A stretch of DNA of 64,000 bases from Methanomicrobiales archaeon (GTDB lineage: Archaea > Halobacteriota > Methanomicrobia > Methanomicrobiales > JACTUA01), in assembly GCA_029907705.1 (NCBI GenBank), contig JARYLJ010000003.1:1-64000 (forward strand). The letters run 5' to 3'. The notes under the pieces were generated by a model. That model did no database searches and was not told the origin of the DNA. It saw nothing but the letters and a program-made list of their open reading frames with translations. The translations under genes were made by a program, and so were the position numbers. Below, piece by piece: positions 19,644 through 29,697 of this stretch (its first letter is position 1; every line of letters starts with the position of its first letter).

Positions 19644-19922
19644 TCAAAAATGATATGTTTCGTACCGCAACACCGGCACACTAAATGTATTCCGCAAATC
19701 TTCGTTAAAATATGCAATTTTCTGGACTCGTCCCCCCCATTCACGAGGACCGAATATTCCCGCAAACTCCGGAAAAGGAAGAAGATCCACTTCGACGTCG
19801 GCCGTGGGTATCGCACGGTGAATAACGTGTCCGATCCCCGGGGGGCCATATGTTCCAACGACGATCCCGAGATGGCCGATTGTCTGGATGGATTCATCGT
19901 CAAATCCATCGATTATGCGCAT
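19644..19922 (-). pseudogene. Transposase relic (DUF4277 N-terminal type)
   Basis: The reading begins MRIIDGFDDESIQTIGHLG and has GIVVGTYGPPGIGHVIHRAIP, then LLPFPEFAGIF, then AYFNEDL. The order resembles the N-terminal domain of IS1634/DUF4277-type transposases: a D-F-x-x-E-x-I-x-x-x-G-H-L-G opening, a G-x-G-H-V-I-x-R-x-I-P block, then L-x-x-F-P-E-F and F-N-E/D-x-L. The stretch between the second and third blocks, normally about 25 residues, is deleted, and the catalytic part is absent. An inactive fragment. The family call rests on remembered motifs. Confidence 0.45.
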
Positions 19923-20015
19923 ATTTGGGGTTTTAGACTCATAGTACAAAGATCTTTTTTTTTGGTTCGGATAATGTATTTTCGAGCTCTTTTTACTGTG
20001 AATTGTCGGCTGAAC

Positions 20016-20023
20016 AAAAAAAA
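20016..20023 (-). terminator. Oligo-T terminator after pgk
   Basis: A8 on the plus strand gives T8 in the minus-strand transcript about 45 bases after the pgk stop. It fits the end of the ATP synthase 2/pgk transcript. Confidence 0.55.
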
Positions 20024-20066
20024 TGGCTGGATCAAAACAGAATCGTGGATGAAAATTATGCAACCT

Positions 20067-21293
20067 TCACAGTCCGAACATCCTCTTCGACTCCTCCAGC
20101 GCGAGCAGCGCCGGGAGCTTCTTTCCTGTGAGAAACTCGATGCAGGCGCCTCCGCCCGTGGATATATGGGTGAAGTCCCGTTCGATGCCCAGCTGCTCCA
20201 CGACGGCAGCGGTATGTCCTCCGCCGATGACGGAGAACTCGGCCTTCGCCGCTGCCTTCAACAGCTCGTGCGTGCCCGTTGCAAAAGGCGCCTCCTCGAA
20301 GACACCCGCCGGACCATTGAACACCACCGTGCCCGCGGATTTGAGTACACCGGTCATCTCCCCGATCGCTTCCGCACCGATATCGAGTACGGGCACCTCT
20401 GCAGGTATCCGGTCTGCGATGTATTCCACCCGACCTCCGCCTTCCTTAACCGCCACAGAGGCAGGAAGCATGATATTATCGGGGTAGCGTGCGAGGAGCT
20501 CCTTCGCCTTCTCGACTTCCTCTGTGTAGCCGAGCTGCTGGATCAGCTGGGTGGAGGGTTTTCCGATCTCGTTGCCTTTCGCGAGCAGGAAGAGGTTGCC
20601 CACCACGCCTATTGCGAGCACTCTGTCGGCGATACCCGATTCCAGCACATTCTTCGCTACCTGGATAGAATCATCCGCCTTCGTGCCCCCGAGGACAAAG
20701 ACAACCGGCCTCGGGGGATCCCTGAAGATTCTTCCAAGGGTAAAGACCTCCTTCTCCATCAGGAGGCCTGCGACCGAGCGCATCACCAGCGGAAGGCCCA
20801 CCATGCTCGGCTGTGAGCGGTGCGCAGTGCCGAAGGCATCGTTCACAAAGATCTCTGCCATGGTAGAGAGATTCCTCACGAGTAGAGTCTTTGCTGCATC
20901 CTGCGGCTTCAGTGTGAGGTTCTCCTCTGCGTTGAACCTGATATTCTCCAGCATGAGCAGATCGCCGGCCTTCATCGCACGCACCGCCTCCTTCGCCGAG
21001 CGCCCGAAGATGTCGTCCACGTACGCGACGGGTTTGTGGACGAGACGCTCCAGATACCTCGCATGTTCTTCGAGAGTGGTGAAGTCCTTCTTCCCGGGCC
21101 GGCTCTGGTGCGCGAGAATTACCGTTCGGCTCTCCTCCAGATACTGCACCGTGGGGAGATGCTCTCGGAACCTCTTGTCATCGAGTATCTTCCGCGTCGC
21201 GGGATCGATGGGGGAGTTGAGGTCGAGACGGAGGAGGATCGTCCTCCCCCTCACGTTCACATCCCTGAGAGTGGCGATCTCGTGCATACGCAT
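20067..21293 (-). CDS. pgk: Phosphoglycerate kinase
   Basis: 408 aa, the archaeal length. Interconverts 1,3-bisphosphoglycerate plus ADP with 3-phosphoglycerate plus ATP. The N-domain shows LLRLDLNSPID and RSQPSMVGLP; the C-domain shows FVLGGTKADDS, NGPAGVFEE and the terminal STGGGACIEFLTG. It starts 1 base after the atpD stop of operon 2, so it is probably co-transcribed with that operon. In methanogens it works mainly in gluconeogenesis. ATG 21293 or the ATG two codons later may be used. Confidence 0.97.
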   Translation of the reverse strand: MRMHEIATLRDVNVRGRTILLRLDLNSPIDPATRKILDDKRFREHLPTVQYLEESRTVILAHQSRPGKKDFTTLEEHARYLERLVHKPVAYVDDIFGRSAKEAVRAMKAGDLLMLENIRFNAEENLTLKPQDAAKTLLVRNLSTMAEIFVNDAFGTAHRSQPSMVGLPLVMRSVAGLLMEKEVFTLGRIFRDPPRPVVFVLGGTKADDSIQVAKNVLESGIADRVLAIGVVGNLFLLAKGNEIGKPSTQLIQQLGYTEEVEKAKELLARYPDNIMLPASVAVKEGGGRVEYIADRIPAEVPVLDIGAEAIGEMTGVLKSAGTVVFNGPAGVFEEAPFATGTHELLKAAAKAEFSVIGGGHTAAVVEQLGIERDFTHISTGGGACIEFLTGKKLPALLALEESKRMFGL

Positions 21294-21294
21294 A

Positions 21295-21924
21295 TCAGGC
21301 GGCGGTCCTCGCCTTTATCTTTTTCAGCCGGAAGAGCTCCTCCCTCTCCATCTCGTCCAGCCTCATCTTGATGAAGTCTCTCGCCTCCGTGAGCTCCGGG
21401 ATGACGCGGTACTCCAGCGCATTTACCCGTCTCTTCGTGCTCTCGATCTCATCCAGCAGCTTCTTCATCGTCGTTTCGATCTCTGCGCTCCTCACAACGC
21501 TGTCCACCAGGCTCTCGTATGCATTCGCGGTCTCGTCGAGGACCGGAGAGGTGCCCAGGAGGCCGTAACCTCGTTCCAGCAGCTGCTTCCTCACCTTCTT
21601 CGAGGTGATCTCAGGGACCACGACACCCATCACATTTTTGGGTTTTACGGAGATCTCCGGCGTCTCCTTAACGGAGAAGGCCGCCGCTTTCAGGCTGATC
21701 GTCCCCTCTATCGTGTTCGAGAGTGCGATCATCTCCTTCGCCAGTTGGTATTTCTTCTGGAGTTCCCCCCGGGTGTTCTTCGCCTCGTCCAGCACCCCGA
21801 AGAACTCGAGGATCAGGCCGTCGCGCTTCATCTTCAGGATATTGTAACCGCGTTCCGAGAGCTTGATCTTCCGCTTGATATTGATCAGCTCCGAGCGTGT
21901 CGGTTTGATATCCTGCATTGCCAT
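21295..21924 (-). CDS. atpD: A-type ATP synthase subunit D (operon 2)
   Basis: 209 aa. Central-stalk coiled coil. It begins DIKPTRSELINIKRKIKLSE, matching the family, and has LFRLKKIK near the C-terminus. 6 bases after atpB and directly followed by pgk. Confidence 0.95.
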   Translation of the reverse strand: MAMQDIKPTRSELINIKRKIKLSERGYNILKMKRDGLILEFFGVLDEAKNTRGELQKKYQLAKEMIALSNTIEGTISLKAAAFSVKETPEISVKPKNVMGVVVPEITSKKVRKQLLERGYGLLGTSPVLDETANAYESLVDSVVRSAEIETTMKKLLDEIESTKRRVNALEYRVIPELTEARDFIKMRLDEMEREELFRLKKIKARTAA

Positions 21925-21930
21925 GGTCGG

Positions 21931-23346
21931 TTACCCCTTCACTGACTGCGGTTGCGCAGCGCCTGCCTGCCTCTGTCCCCTGAACTTCGGGTGGTACTTC
22001 TCGATCAGCCCCCGGTCGATCCTCACCAGCTGCTCCACCGGCAGCGTTGCAAGGAGCTCCCATCCGAGATCGAGGGTCTGTGTGATCGCACGGTTCTCGT
22101 CCTTCCCCTGCCGAACGAAGCGGTCCTCGAAGAGATCAGCGAATTCCAGGAACATCCGGTCACGCTCCGAAAGGGCATCCTTGCCCACGATCGCGACCAG
22201 ACCTCTGAGATCGTTCCCCTCGGCATACGCTGCATAGAGCTGATCCGAGACCTTCTTGTGGTCCTCCCTCGTGTGCTTCTCGCCTATACCGAGGTTCATC
22301 AGGCGCGAAAGGGATGGCAGGACGTTTATCGGCGGGTAGATGCCCTTCCGGTGTAGCTCTCTGGAGATGACGATCTGGCCTTCCGTGATATAACCGGTGA
22401 GGTCAGGGATCGGGTGCGTGATATCGTCGCCCGGCATGGTCAGGATCGGGAACTGCGTGATCGACCCACTCATCCCGTGTATCACCCCTGCCCTCTCGTA
22501 GATGGAGGCGAGATCGGTGTACATGTAACCCGGGTAGCCGCGCCTTCCCGGGACCTCCTCCCTGGCGGCGCCGATCTGCCGGAGCGCCTCGCAGTAGTTC
22601 GTCATGTCGGTGAGGATGACGAGCACATGCATCCCGAGGGTGAAAGCGAGGTATTCTGCAGTCGTAAGCGCCAGACGCGGGGTGATGATCCGCTCGACCG
22701 CAGGATCGTCGGCAAGGTTCAGAAACACGACCGCACGCTCCAGCGCACCCGTGCGCTCGAAGTCGGCCATGAAGTGGTTCGCCTCCTCCTTTGTGATCCC
22801 CATGGCGGCAAAGACGACGGCAAAGGACTCCTTCGCGCCCAGCACCTTTGATTGCCGTGCGATCTGGAGGGCGATATCGTTATGCGGCAGACCTGCGCCT
22901 GAGAAGATTGGGAGCTTCTGGCCTCTGACGAGCGTGTTCATTCCGTCGATCGTTGATATCCCGGTCTGGATGAACTCCTCCGGGGGATGCCTCGCATAGG
23001 GGTTGATCGCTGCACCTGTGATGTCGAGTCGCTTCTCGGGCACGATCTCCGGGCCCCCGTCGATGGGTTTTCCACCCCCGGAGAGTATCCTCCCGAGCAT
23101 CTCCCTCCCGACGGGCATCTTGATCGTCTCACCGGTGAAGCGGACCCCGCTGTCCCTTCCTATCCCTGCGGTGGTCTCGAATACCTGGACCACCACAATC
23201 TCGTCGCTCGTGTCCAGCACCTGACCCCTCTTGATGGTGCCATCCGCCAGCACGATATTCACCAGCTCGGCATATCCGATCGGTTCGGTCTTCTCCACGA
23301 AGACGAGGGGGCCTGCGATCTGGGTAATTGTCCTGTACTCCTTCAT
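21931..23346 (-). CDS. atpB: A-type ATP synthase subunit B (operon 2)
   Basis: 471 aa. Non-catalytic head subunit with [33 protein letters not shown] and [18 protein letters not shown]. It is clearly a paralogue of the operon 1 copy, with differences spread along the length. The C-terminal extension after residue 455 is rich in Q and A. Its start overlaps the atpA stop by 4 bases. Confidence 0.97.
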   Translation of the reverse strand: MKEYRTITQIAGPLVFVEKTEPIGYAELVNIVLADGTIKRGQVLDTSDEIVVVQVFETTAGIGRDSGVRFTGETIKMPVGREMLGRILSGGGKPIDGGPEIVPEKRLDITGAAINPYARHPPEEFIQTGISTIDGMNTLVRGQKLPIFSGAGLPHNDIALQIARQSKVLGAKESFAVVFAAMGITKEEANHFMADFERTGALERAVVFLNLADDPAVERIITPRLALTTAEYLAFTLGMHVLVILTDMTNYCEALRQIGAAREEVPGRRGYPGYMYTDLASIYERAGVIHGMSGSITQFPILTMPGDDITHPIPDLTGYITEGQIVISRELHRKGIYPPINVLPSLSRLMNLGIGEKHTREDHKKVSDQLYAAYAEGNDLRGLVAIVGKDALSERDRMFLEFADLFEDRFVRQGKDENRAITQTLDLGWELLATLPVEQLVRIDRGLIEKYHPKFRGQRQAGAAQPQSVKG

Positions 23347-25115
23347 GAGATCCCTGCCCTGAGTGCGTTGAACTCCTTCTCCATCGAATCCATGATACGT
23401 GCGAGTTCTGGCCTGTAGTCCTTGATGAATTTTATCTGCGGCAGCTCTGACTTCGCCTTCACTGCCATCACCTGCTGGGGCAGCACACCCGCTGCCTGCG
23501 CCGCATATGCGAGATCAGAGAACTTCCTTATCGCCTTTACCATATCGTACTGCTTCGTCATATCGCAGTAGGTGTCGACCTTGTCATAGGCGTTCTGCTG
23601 CAGGAAGATCTCCCTGATCATCCTCGCGATCTCAATGGTGATCTGCTGCTCTTCGGGGAGTGCATCGGAACCCACGAGCTGGACAATCTCCTGCAATTCC
23701 GCCTCCTTCTGCAGCACCTCCATCATCCACGCACGCAGGGTGTTCCATTCCGGCGAGACATTCGCCGCGTACCAGTCGTTCAGGATATCGAGATACAGCG
23801 AGTAGGAGTTCAGCCAGTTGATCGCGGGGAAGTGCCGCCGCTGCGAGAGTTTGGCATCAAGCGCCCAGAAGACCTTCACTATTCTGAGTGTGTTCTGGGT
23901 CACGGGCTCCGAGAAGTCCCCGCCTGGCGGGCTGACGGCGCCGATGACCGACACTGACCCGTGCTGACCGTTCAGTGTTCTTACGCGACCGGCCCTCTCG
24001 TAGAACTCGCTCAACCTTGCGGCCAGGTACGCCGGATAACCCTCCTCTCCGGGCATCTCCTCGAGGCGGGAAGAGATCTCCCTCATCGCCTCCGCCCACC
24101 TCGATGTGGAGTCCGCCATGAGCGAAACGTCGTATCCCATGTCACGGAAGTACTCCGCGATGGTGATGCCTGTGTACACCGAGGCCTCCCTTGCGGCCAC
24201 CGGCATGTTTGAGGTGTTTGCGATGAGCGTCGTCCTCTCCATCAGCGGATTGCCCGTCGTCGGATCGAGCAGGTTCGGGAACTCGGTCAGCACCTCGGTC
24301 ATCTCGTTGCCGCGCTCCCCGCAGCCGATGTAGACGACGATCTTCGCATCGGACCATTTGGCCAGCTGCTGCTGGGTCACAGTCTTCCCCGACCCGAAGG
24401 GGCCGGGAATAGCGGCCGTGCCACCCTTTGCGATGGGGAACAGCCCGTCGAGTATCCTCTGCCCGGTGAGGAGCGGGATATCCGGATTCAGCTTCTCCTG
24501 ATAGGGCCGTGGAACGCGCACGGGCCATTTGTGCATCATCGTCAGAGCGGTCCCATCCTCGAGGGTGCAGACGACCTCCTCGACCGTGAACTTCCCTTCC
24601 CGTATCTCCTTCACCACGCCCCCCTTCACGTTCGGAGGAACCATGATGCGATGGACGATGCTCCTCGTTTCGGGGACCTCTCCGATGATGCTGCCGGCGC
24701 TCACCCGGTCGCCCTTCTTGACCAGGGGTTTGAAGTCCCATCTGGCGGTCCTGTCGAGACCAGGGGCACTCACCCCGCGCTCGATGAAGTTGCCCATCCT
24801 GTCGACAAGTACGGAGAGGGGGCGCTGAATACCGTCGTATATGCTCTTCATGAGCCCGGGCCCGAGCTCGACCGCGAGCGGGAGAGAGGTGTTCACCACA
24901 GGTTCGCCCGGTCTGATGCCGGCTGTATCCTCATACACCTGGATGATCACGTCCTCCCCCTTGATCTTGATCACCTCTCCCATCAGCTCTTCGCGGCCCA
25001 CCTTCACCAGATCGTACATGTGGGCCTCGAGGCCCACCGCGGTGACCACAGGCCCTGAGATCCGCCTGAGTACTCCCGCTTTCGAGACAGTTTTCTTTTC
25101 CTCTTTCATTTCCAC
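23343..25115 (-). CDS. atpA: A-type ATP synthase catalytic subunit A (operon 2)
   Basis: 590 aa. Catalytic subunit with the canonical archaeal P-loop GPFGSGKT at residues 238-245, GERGNEM and [10 protein letters not shown]. It has a charged 12-residue N-terminal extension ([12 protein letters not shown]) before the conserved RRISGPVV, so ATG 25109 is an alternative start. Overlaps atpF by 10 bases. Confidence 0.97.
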   Translation of the reverse strand: MEMKEEKKTVSKAGVLRRISGPVVTAVGLEAHMYDLVKVGREELMGEVIKIKGEDVIIQVYEDTAGIRPGEPVVNTSLPLAVELGPGLMKSIYDGIQRPLSVLVDRMGNFIERGVSAPGLDRTARWDFKPLVKKGDRVSAGSIIGEVPETRSIVHRIMVPPNVKGGVVKEIREGKFTVEEVVCTLEDGTALTMMHKWPVRVPRPYQEKLNPDIPLLTGQRILDGLFPIAKGGTAAIPGPFGSGKTVTQQQLAKWSDAKIVVYIGCGERGNEMTEVLTEFPNLLDPTTGNPLMERTTLIANTSNMPVAAREASVYTGITIAEYFRDMGYDVSLMADSTSRWAEAMREISSRLEEMPGEEGYPAYLAARLSEFYERAGRVRTLNGQHGSVSVIGAVSPPGGDFSEPVTQNTLRIVKVFWALDAKLSQRRHFPAINWLNSYSLYLDILNDWYAANVSPEWNTLRAWMMEVLQKEAELQEIVQLVGSDALPEEQQITIEIARMIREIFLQQNAYDKVDTYCDMTKQYDMVKAIRKFSDLAYAAQAAGVLPQQVMAVKAKSELPQIKFIKDYRPELARIMDSMEKEFNALRAGIS

Positions 25116-25408
25116 AGATCAACACCCACCGATCGCTTAATCCGTTCTCTCATGGAGATCCCGCCCTCTTCCTCGCCGATCGTGATGACGGTCGGCCTGA
25201 TCGAGTTCTCCAGCGTTCTCTGAAGCCTCACGGGAAGGCGCTGCATATCCCGGTTGTCCATCACCAGTATGCCCACGTTCGGGTCCTCCAGCACCTGATT
25301 GATGTATGCACGGAGCTGCTCCTCGTTCTCTGCAGCGAATATCTTGCGAATCCCTGCCAGCCTGAAACCGATGACGAATTCTCCGCCCCCTATCACTGCG
25401 ATCTCCAT
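25106..25408 (-). CDS. atpF: A-type ATP synthase subunit F (operon 2)
   Basis: 100 aa. Rossmann-like central-stalk regulator: [18 protein letters not shown] at the start, and a C-terminal helix ending SVGVDLWK. Directly abuts atpC. Confidence 0.94.
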   Translation of the reverse strand: MEIAVIGGGEFVIGFRLAGIRKIFAAENEEQLRAYINQVLEDPNVGILVMDNRDMQRLPVRLQRTLENSIRPTVITIGEEEGGISMRERIKRSVGVDLWK

Positions 25409-26482
25409 TTATATCACCAGGTAATTCCGAATCCGCTCCATGGGGAGATTGGCCTCCTTTCCCCGCGTGATGGCTCGCAGATTGTATATCTCGAACTTCT
25501 TCAACTCCAGATACGCGAGGATGGGCCAGATCGAGAAGGGGTGCATCTTCGACATCCGCTCCATCTGGGCGAGCTGGATTCGCGTGAGGGCAACCTGGCT
25601 CTCTTCCAGGCGCCTCTCTTCCTCGGCCTTTGTCTCGGAAGACTTCAGGCGTTCGACGAAACCGATGAATGCCCTGTTCTTCAGTGACTTCTCCAGCCGC
25701 TCGTAGAACTCGCCCCTCTCCTCTATCTTGTTCAGCCCGGAGAGCTCCTCCACCGTGAAGGAGCCTCCGGGAATCATGTAATCCGAGATCTCGGCCCTCT
25801 CACCCTGGAGCCTGATCCTGAGCAGGTTCTGCAGGTTCCTGATGTCGATGTCGAGCTGGATGAAATCGAGGAACTCCTTTCCTCCCTTAATACCGCTCTC
25901 TGCATCCCTGATGATCTCCGCATAGAACTGCCTGTACAGCACGTTCTCCATCTGTGCAAAGGAACCGACTTCGGGCACCTTCTGGTATTCGCTTTCGAGC
26001 GTCCTGAACAGCCTCCACCCCTTCAGCGCCTCCACGATCTCGTCGTTCGAATCCATTGCGATGAGCCTGTCCAGGAATGTGCGGTCGAGTTCGCCGGCGG
26101 GTATGAGGACCTCCTTGATCCTGCCCGGCTTCAGTTTCTGCTCCTTCCCGCGCAGTATCGTAAGAACATTCTGGATATCCCACCTCCTCAGGTAACTGCT
26201 CGTCATCTCCTTCAGGCCGGCGGGCAGGATCTTCAGGACGTTCTGATAGCTCTTCGCCAGATTCCAGGAGAGTGCGAGCTCAAGGAGATTGATCCCGGAG
26301 AAGGATGTGGAGAGCTCGTCGATCTCCCTCTTGTACTCTGTCTCCTGAATCAGGCGCGTGATCTCGGGCAGACCCATGTGGAGCATCCGCATGTACTCCT
26401 CCCGCAGGATCAGTTTCTTCTTCCTCACCCTGAGCCTGGTGCATACGTAGATGTACGGCGAGGGTCCGAATGTTGCGGTCAT
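25409..26482 (-). CDS. atpC: A-type ATP synthase subunit C (operon 2)
   Basis: 357 aa. All-helical rotor-coupling subunit with YIYVCTRLRVRKKKL at the start and RRWDIQNVLTILRGK in the middle. The length is normal. 12 bases from atpE. Confidence 0.95.
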   Translation of the reverse strand: MTATFGPSPYIYVCTRLRVRKKKLILREEYMRMLHMGLPEITRLIQETEYKREIDELSTSFSGINLLELALSWNLAKSYQNVLKILPAGLKEMTSSYLRRWDIQNVLTILRGKEQKLKPGRIKEVLIPAGELDRTFLDRLIAMDSNDEIVEALKGWRLFRTLESEYQKVPEVGSFAQMENVLYRQFYAEIIRDAESGIKGGKEFLDFIQLDIDIRNLQNLLRIRLQGERAEISDYMIPGGSFTVEELSGLNKIEERGEFYERLEKSLKNRAFIGFVERLKSSETKAEEERRLEESQVALTRIQLAQMERMSKMHPFSIWPILAYLELKKFEIYNLRAITRGKEANLPMERIRNYLVI

Positions 26483-26494
26483 TTGGGATCCTTC

Positions 26495-27082
26495 TCAGCT
26501 GAAGAGGGCATCGGAGGCCTCCTTCAAACCCTTCTCCCAGACGCGATCTAGATGGGTCCGGTAGGAGAGATCGAGTTTCAGCGCGCCATCGATGCTTTCC
26601 ACGACGGCTCCCCCCTCAATGGGCAGCGTGCCGCCTATCCTGAAACCGGCGAACTCCCCCTCCTTCAGGATGCTCTGAACGAACGGGGTGTCCCTTGCGT
26701 TGCAGAAGACGAGGCCCGTGTTTATCTCCTTTACAGCCTTTTTGAGGAGCTTCCGTATCGCCTCCTGATGGAACTCGGCGGGGAGTGCAGAGAGTTCAGC
26801 GAGGGTCTTCCTGTAAACCTCGTCGAGCACTTCCTTCTGCGCGTTCAGGACCTGCCTCTTCACCACGAGGGTGGCAGCGGAGTCCTCCTGCGCCATCATG
26901 CGGTCGATCTGCTCCTTCACATCCCTCTCGGCGGCCAGCTTGATCTCCTCGACACGCTGCTGGGCCGATCGCAGGATCGCCTCGACCTCCCTCCTCGTCT
27001 CGGCCCTTATCGCCTCGACCTCTCTCCGTCCCTTCTCCTGAATGTCGGCAACGACAGTCTCGAGTCCCATCGTCGACCCCAT
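26495..27082 (-). CDS. atpE: A-type ATP synthase subunit E (operon 2)
   Basis: 195 aa from ATG 27082, which directly follows the atpK stop. A second ATG four codons on (27070) begins MGLETVVADIQEKG, the usual family start, and may be the true one. Coiled N-terminal half and globular C-terminal half, part of the peripheral stalk with H. Confidence 0.94.
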   Translation of the reverse strand: MGSTMGLETVVADIQEKGRREVEAIRAETRREVEAILRSAQQRVEEIKLAAERDVKEQIDRMMAQEDSAATLVVKRQVLNAQKEVLDEVYRKTLAELSALPAEFHQEAIRKLLKKAVKEINTGLVFCNARDTPFVQSILKEGEFAGFRIGGTLPIEGGAVVESIDGALKLDLSYRTHLDRVWEKGLKEASDALFS

Positions 27083-27340
27083 TCAGAAGAGCATCAGGAG
27101 TGCGACCACGAGCCCGAAGATGACAATTGTCTCTGGAATAACTGTGAGCAGTAGCACGAGACCGAACACGTCCTTGTTCTCCGCGGTGGCGCCCACTGCG
27201 GCAGATCCGATCCCGTATTCAGCGAATGCGGAGGCGATGCCTGTCGACCCGACCGCGATCGCCGCTGCCAGTGCTGTCATTCCCATCTGCGATGCCTCGA
27301 TCATCTCGACCGAAAGACCAGTTAGATTCTCAACTGCCAT
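27083..27340 (-). CDS. atpK: A-type ATP synthase rotor subunit K/c (operon 2)
   Basis: 85 aa from ATG 27340. One helical hairpin after a 19-residue N-terminal lead. The ion-carrying Glu is E70 in VIPET. The helix 1 position that is Q25 in the operon 1 copy is E41 here (AFAEYGIG), the same 29-residue spacing, so each hairpin carries two carboxylates at the binding site. The antisense and upstream-extended frame that continues to 28063 is a shadow of atpI. Confidence 0.95.
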   Translation of the reverse strand: MAVENLTGLSVEMIEASQMGMTALAAAIAVGSTGIASAFAEYGIGSAAVGATAENKDVFGLVLLLTVIPETIVIFGLVVALLMLF

Positions 27341-27342
27341 GT

Positions 27343-29313
27343 TCAATCCTCCGTAAATCTGCGAATTTTTCCAAATGGATTGTATTTGACCCCTCCACCC
27401 TTGTAGAACTTGGTGAAGAACTCGACGTACTGCAGCCTGAGGGACTGCAAACCCCCTCCCACGACCCCGAGGGCCGTGTTCATCAGGTGTCCTATGACGA
27501 GCACGAGCACGCCCATCACGATGAAGACGATGCCCATGATGGAGAGCTGCTCGAGCTGAGGTCCGATGAGCATACCGATGGCGATGTAGTTCACCACCAT
27601 CGCGATCGCCACAGAAGACAGCCCCACCGCGACGAGACGGGCATACGAGAGGGTGTGGCTGATGATCGTGGGTATCTCGATCAGTTCCAGTGCGGACTCG
27701 GTGAAGATGGCGATCGCCCCTGCCACGATGAGTATCAGACCGAGAAGGCCTGCGAAATTCAGGCCCATCGCCACCACCGCAAGCCCGGTCAGATCGGGCA
27801 TCAGGGGAAGTGCATACATGGACCAGAGCATGAACAGGATCCCCCACATCACACTGATCCACCCGAATTGAGGGATCACACCCCTGATCCCGTGATGACG
27901 GTAGTGGTTCACTGCGGAGAGCAGACGTCCGAGCGTGATCTGGAGTATGCCGATCCAGATCGCCATCATCAGGAGTTCTGTGATCATCGGGCCGCTGTGA
28001 CCGCCTTCGTGCGACGCCTCCGCCCCGATGTTCAGGTGCCGTGAGTACAGGAGGGGTTCCCACGGGATCCCGAACTTATCGAAGCCATAACCGAAGAACT
28101 CGGAGAAGAGTATCCCGAAGAAGATACTGCTGACGGCCCCGTTGCGCATCGTATCCAGGAGTTTTCTGCCGTCTCCGGAGGGCAGGAGCTTTCTCAACCC
28201 CAGGCTCACGGCGAGGAGCAGGATACCATAGCCCACGTCACCTAGGATGAGCCCGAAGAAGATTGGGAAGATGATCGAGACGATCAGGGTCGGATCGATC
28301 TCCTCGTACCTCGGCCTCGAATAGGTATCGATCAGGAGCTCGGTCGGTCTTGCGAATGCCGGATTGTCGTACTCCACGGGTGCGGGCACATGCTCCCCGT
28401 CATGGATCTCCTGGACGTACGCCTTTCCGTCCGTGGCGAGTGAAAGACCTGACTTCAGGCGATCCACCTCTTCTACCGGCACCCATCCCTCGACGATGAA
28501 TGCCTCCTGCGTGGTGGCAAAGCGGAGTGGTGCCTCCGCCTGTTCCACCTCCATCTCCAGAAGCTCGTGGCAGGCGGCGATGAACTCGGCACGCTCCTCC
28601 CTCAGCCTGACCAGCCTCTCCTCCATGCGGGCCATCTCCGCTTTCAGTTCCGAGATGCGCCTCGAGGACTGCTCCATCAGCTCCTTCGGTTGACCGACTC
28701 CCTCGGGCACGGGTATGGGTGTGAAGCCCGCCCGCTCCAGTTCCTTCTGGGTCTCGCTCGCTGCCTGCACAGGGACGAAGACGGCGATGAAGTTGCCGTC
28801 CTTGGAAGGCGTATACACCTTTTCATGCGGCCCTGCAATCGCCACGTCGCGCCCAATTCTGCCCATGAACACGGCAAGGCTTTCGTAACCCCGGTAGTCC
28901 TCCAGCCGGAGCGGAGAGAGCGTGAAGGGGGCAAGGTCCCTGATCCTCTGCTCCTGATCCTTCAGCTCCGCCTCCATGGCAGCCTTCTTCGCGAGCAGCG
29001 CCTCCACCTCCTCCTGGAGCGGGTTCAGATCGCGGTCCACGATGCTCTTCAGCTCGCGGACAGAACGCCTCTTCGAGGCCTTCATCTCATCCGTCCTGAT
29101 ACCGAAGGTGCTCTCCAGCGATCTGACCTTCACCAGCCGTGAAGAGGCTTCTCCCGCCGTGGGGAGCGGCGAACCGATGGAGAGGCCATGGTTTTCTTCG
29201 ACGAAATCCCTGATATGAAAGACTCTGTGAGAATAGAGCTCCTGTATCACGTTCTGCATCCGGTCCTTCGAAGCAATGATGAGCAGACGGCTCATCTGCT
29301 TAGGACTCAGCAT
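27343..29313 (-). CDS. atpI: A-type ATP synthase subunit I/a (operon 2)
   Basis: 656 aa. Large N-terminal cytoplasmic domain with coiled coils, then about seven membrane helices. IFPIFFGLILGDVGYG opens the membrane half, and LRLQYVEFFTKFYKGGG is the conserved C-terminus. The start overlaps atpH by 14 bases, and only 2 bases separate it from atpK. Confidence 0.96.
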   Translation of the reverse strand: MLSPKQMSRLLIIASKDRMQNVIQELYSHRVFHIRDFVEENHGLSIGSPLPTAGEASSRLVKVRSLESTFGIRTDEMKASKRRSVRELKSIVDRDLNPLQEEVEALLAKKAAMEAELKDQEQRIRDLAPFTLSPLRLEDYRGYESLAVFMGRIGRDVAIAGPHEKVYTPSKDGNFIAVFVPVQAASETQKELERAGFTPIPVPEGVGQPKELMEQSSRRISELKAEMARMEERLVRLREERAEFIAACHELLEMEVEQAEAPLRFATTQEAFIVEGWVPVEEVDRLKSGLSLATDGKAYVQEIHDGEHVPAPVEYDNPAFARPTELLIDTYSRPRYEEIDPTLIVSIIFPIFFGLILGDVGYGILLLAVSLGLRKLLPSGDGRKLLDTMRNGAVSSIFFGILFSEFFGYGFDKFGIPWEPLLYSRHLNIGAEASHEGGHSGPMITELLMMAIWIGILQITLGRLLSAVNHYRHHGIRGVIPQFGWISVMWGILFMLWSMYALPLMPDLTGLAVVAMGLNFAGLLGLILIVAGAIAIFTESALELIEIPTIISHTLSYARLVAVGLSSVAIAMVVNYIAIGMLIGPQLEQLSIMGIVFIVMGVLVLVIGHLMNTALGVVGGGLQSLRLQYVEFFTKFYKGGGVKYNPFGKIRRFTED

Positions 29314-29632
29314 GCAGCTGCTCCCTGAACCGTGTGATCAGCAGTGCGACCGCCCTGTCGAGGTTTTTCATCCCCCTGGCCTTGAGGGCCATCGCACGCT
29401 CCTCCCCTGTCTTCAGGATGCCGGCACGCTTCTTCGCCACCGCATCCCTCGCATCGGAGAGGCGTTTCTTCTTGTACTCCTCTGCATCCTCCGATGCACG
29501 GATCACGAGGTTGTCCGCCTCCAGCTTCGCTTCGGCAAGCATTTTCTCCCGCTCTGCCCTCGCCTCGCTGATCATAGACCGATATCTTTCCTCAGATTCC
29601 TTGATGCTCGTCAGGATCTCAGTTTTCATCAA
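29300..29632 (-). CDS. atpH: A-type ATP synthase subunit H (operon 2)
   Basis: 110 aa. Charged coiled-coil peripheral-stalk subunit, the first gene of operon 2. A GGAGG ribosome site (plus-strand CCTCC) precedes ATG 29632. Confidence 0.92.
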   Translation of the reverse strand: MMKTEILTSIKESEERYRSMISEARAEREKMLAEAKLEADNLVIRASEDAEEYKKKRLSDARDAVAKKRAGILKTGEERAMALKARGMKNLDRAVALLITRFREQLHAES

Positions 29633-29669
29633 ACCCTCCTTCGAAGCTGTACCACAGATACTGGAGAAA

Positions 29670-29697
29670 AGTACCCATATATTTGTTTTTATTTAAA
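29670..29697 (-). promoter_or_regulatory. TATA region for ATP synthase operon 2
   Basis: The minus strand reads TTTAAATA and AAATATAT 40-60 bases before atpH, at a distance that places transcription start just ahead of the gene. Confidence 0.5.

Noticed and set aside
27341-28063. Upstream extension of the operon 2 rotor gene into a 326-aa frame
   Set aside because: The extra part is low-complexity Arg/His/Asp sequence, a shadow of atpI. The rotor subunit starts at 27340.
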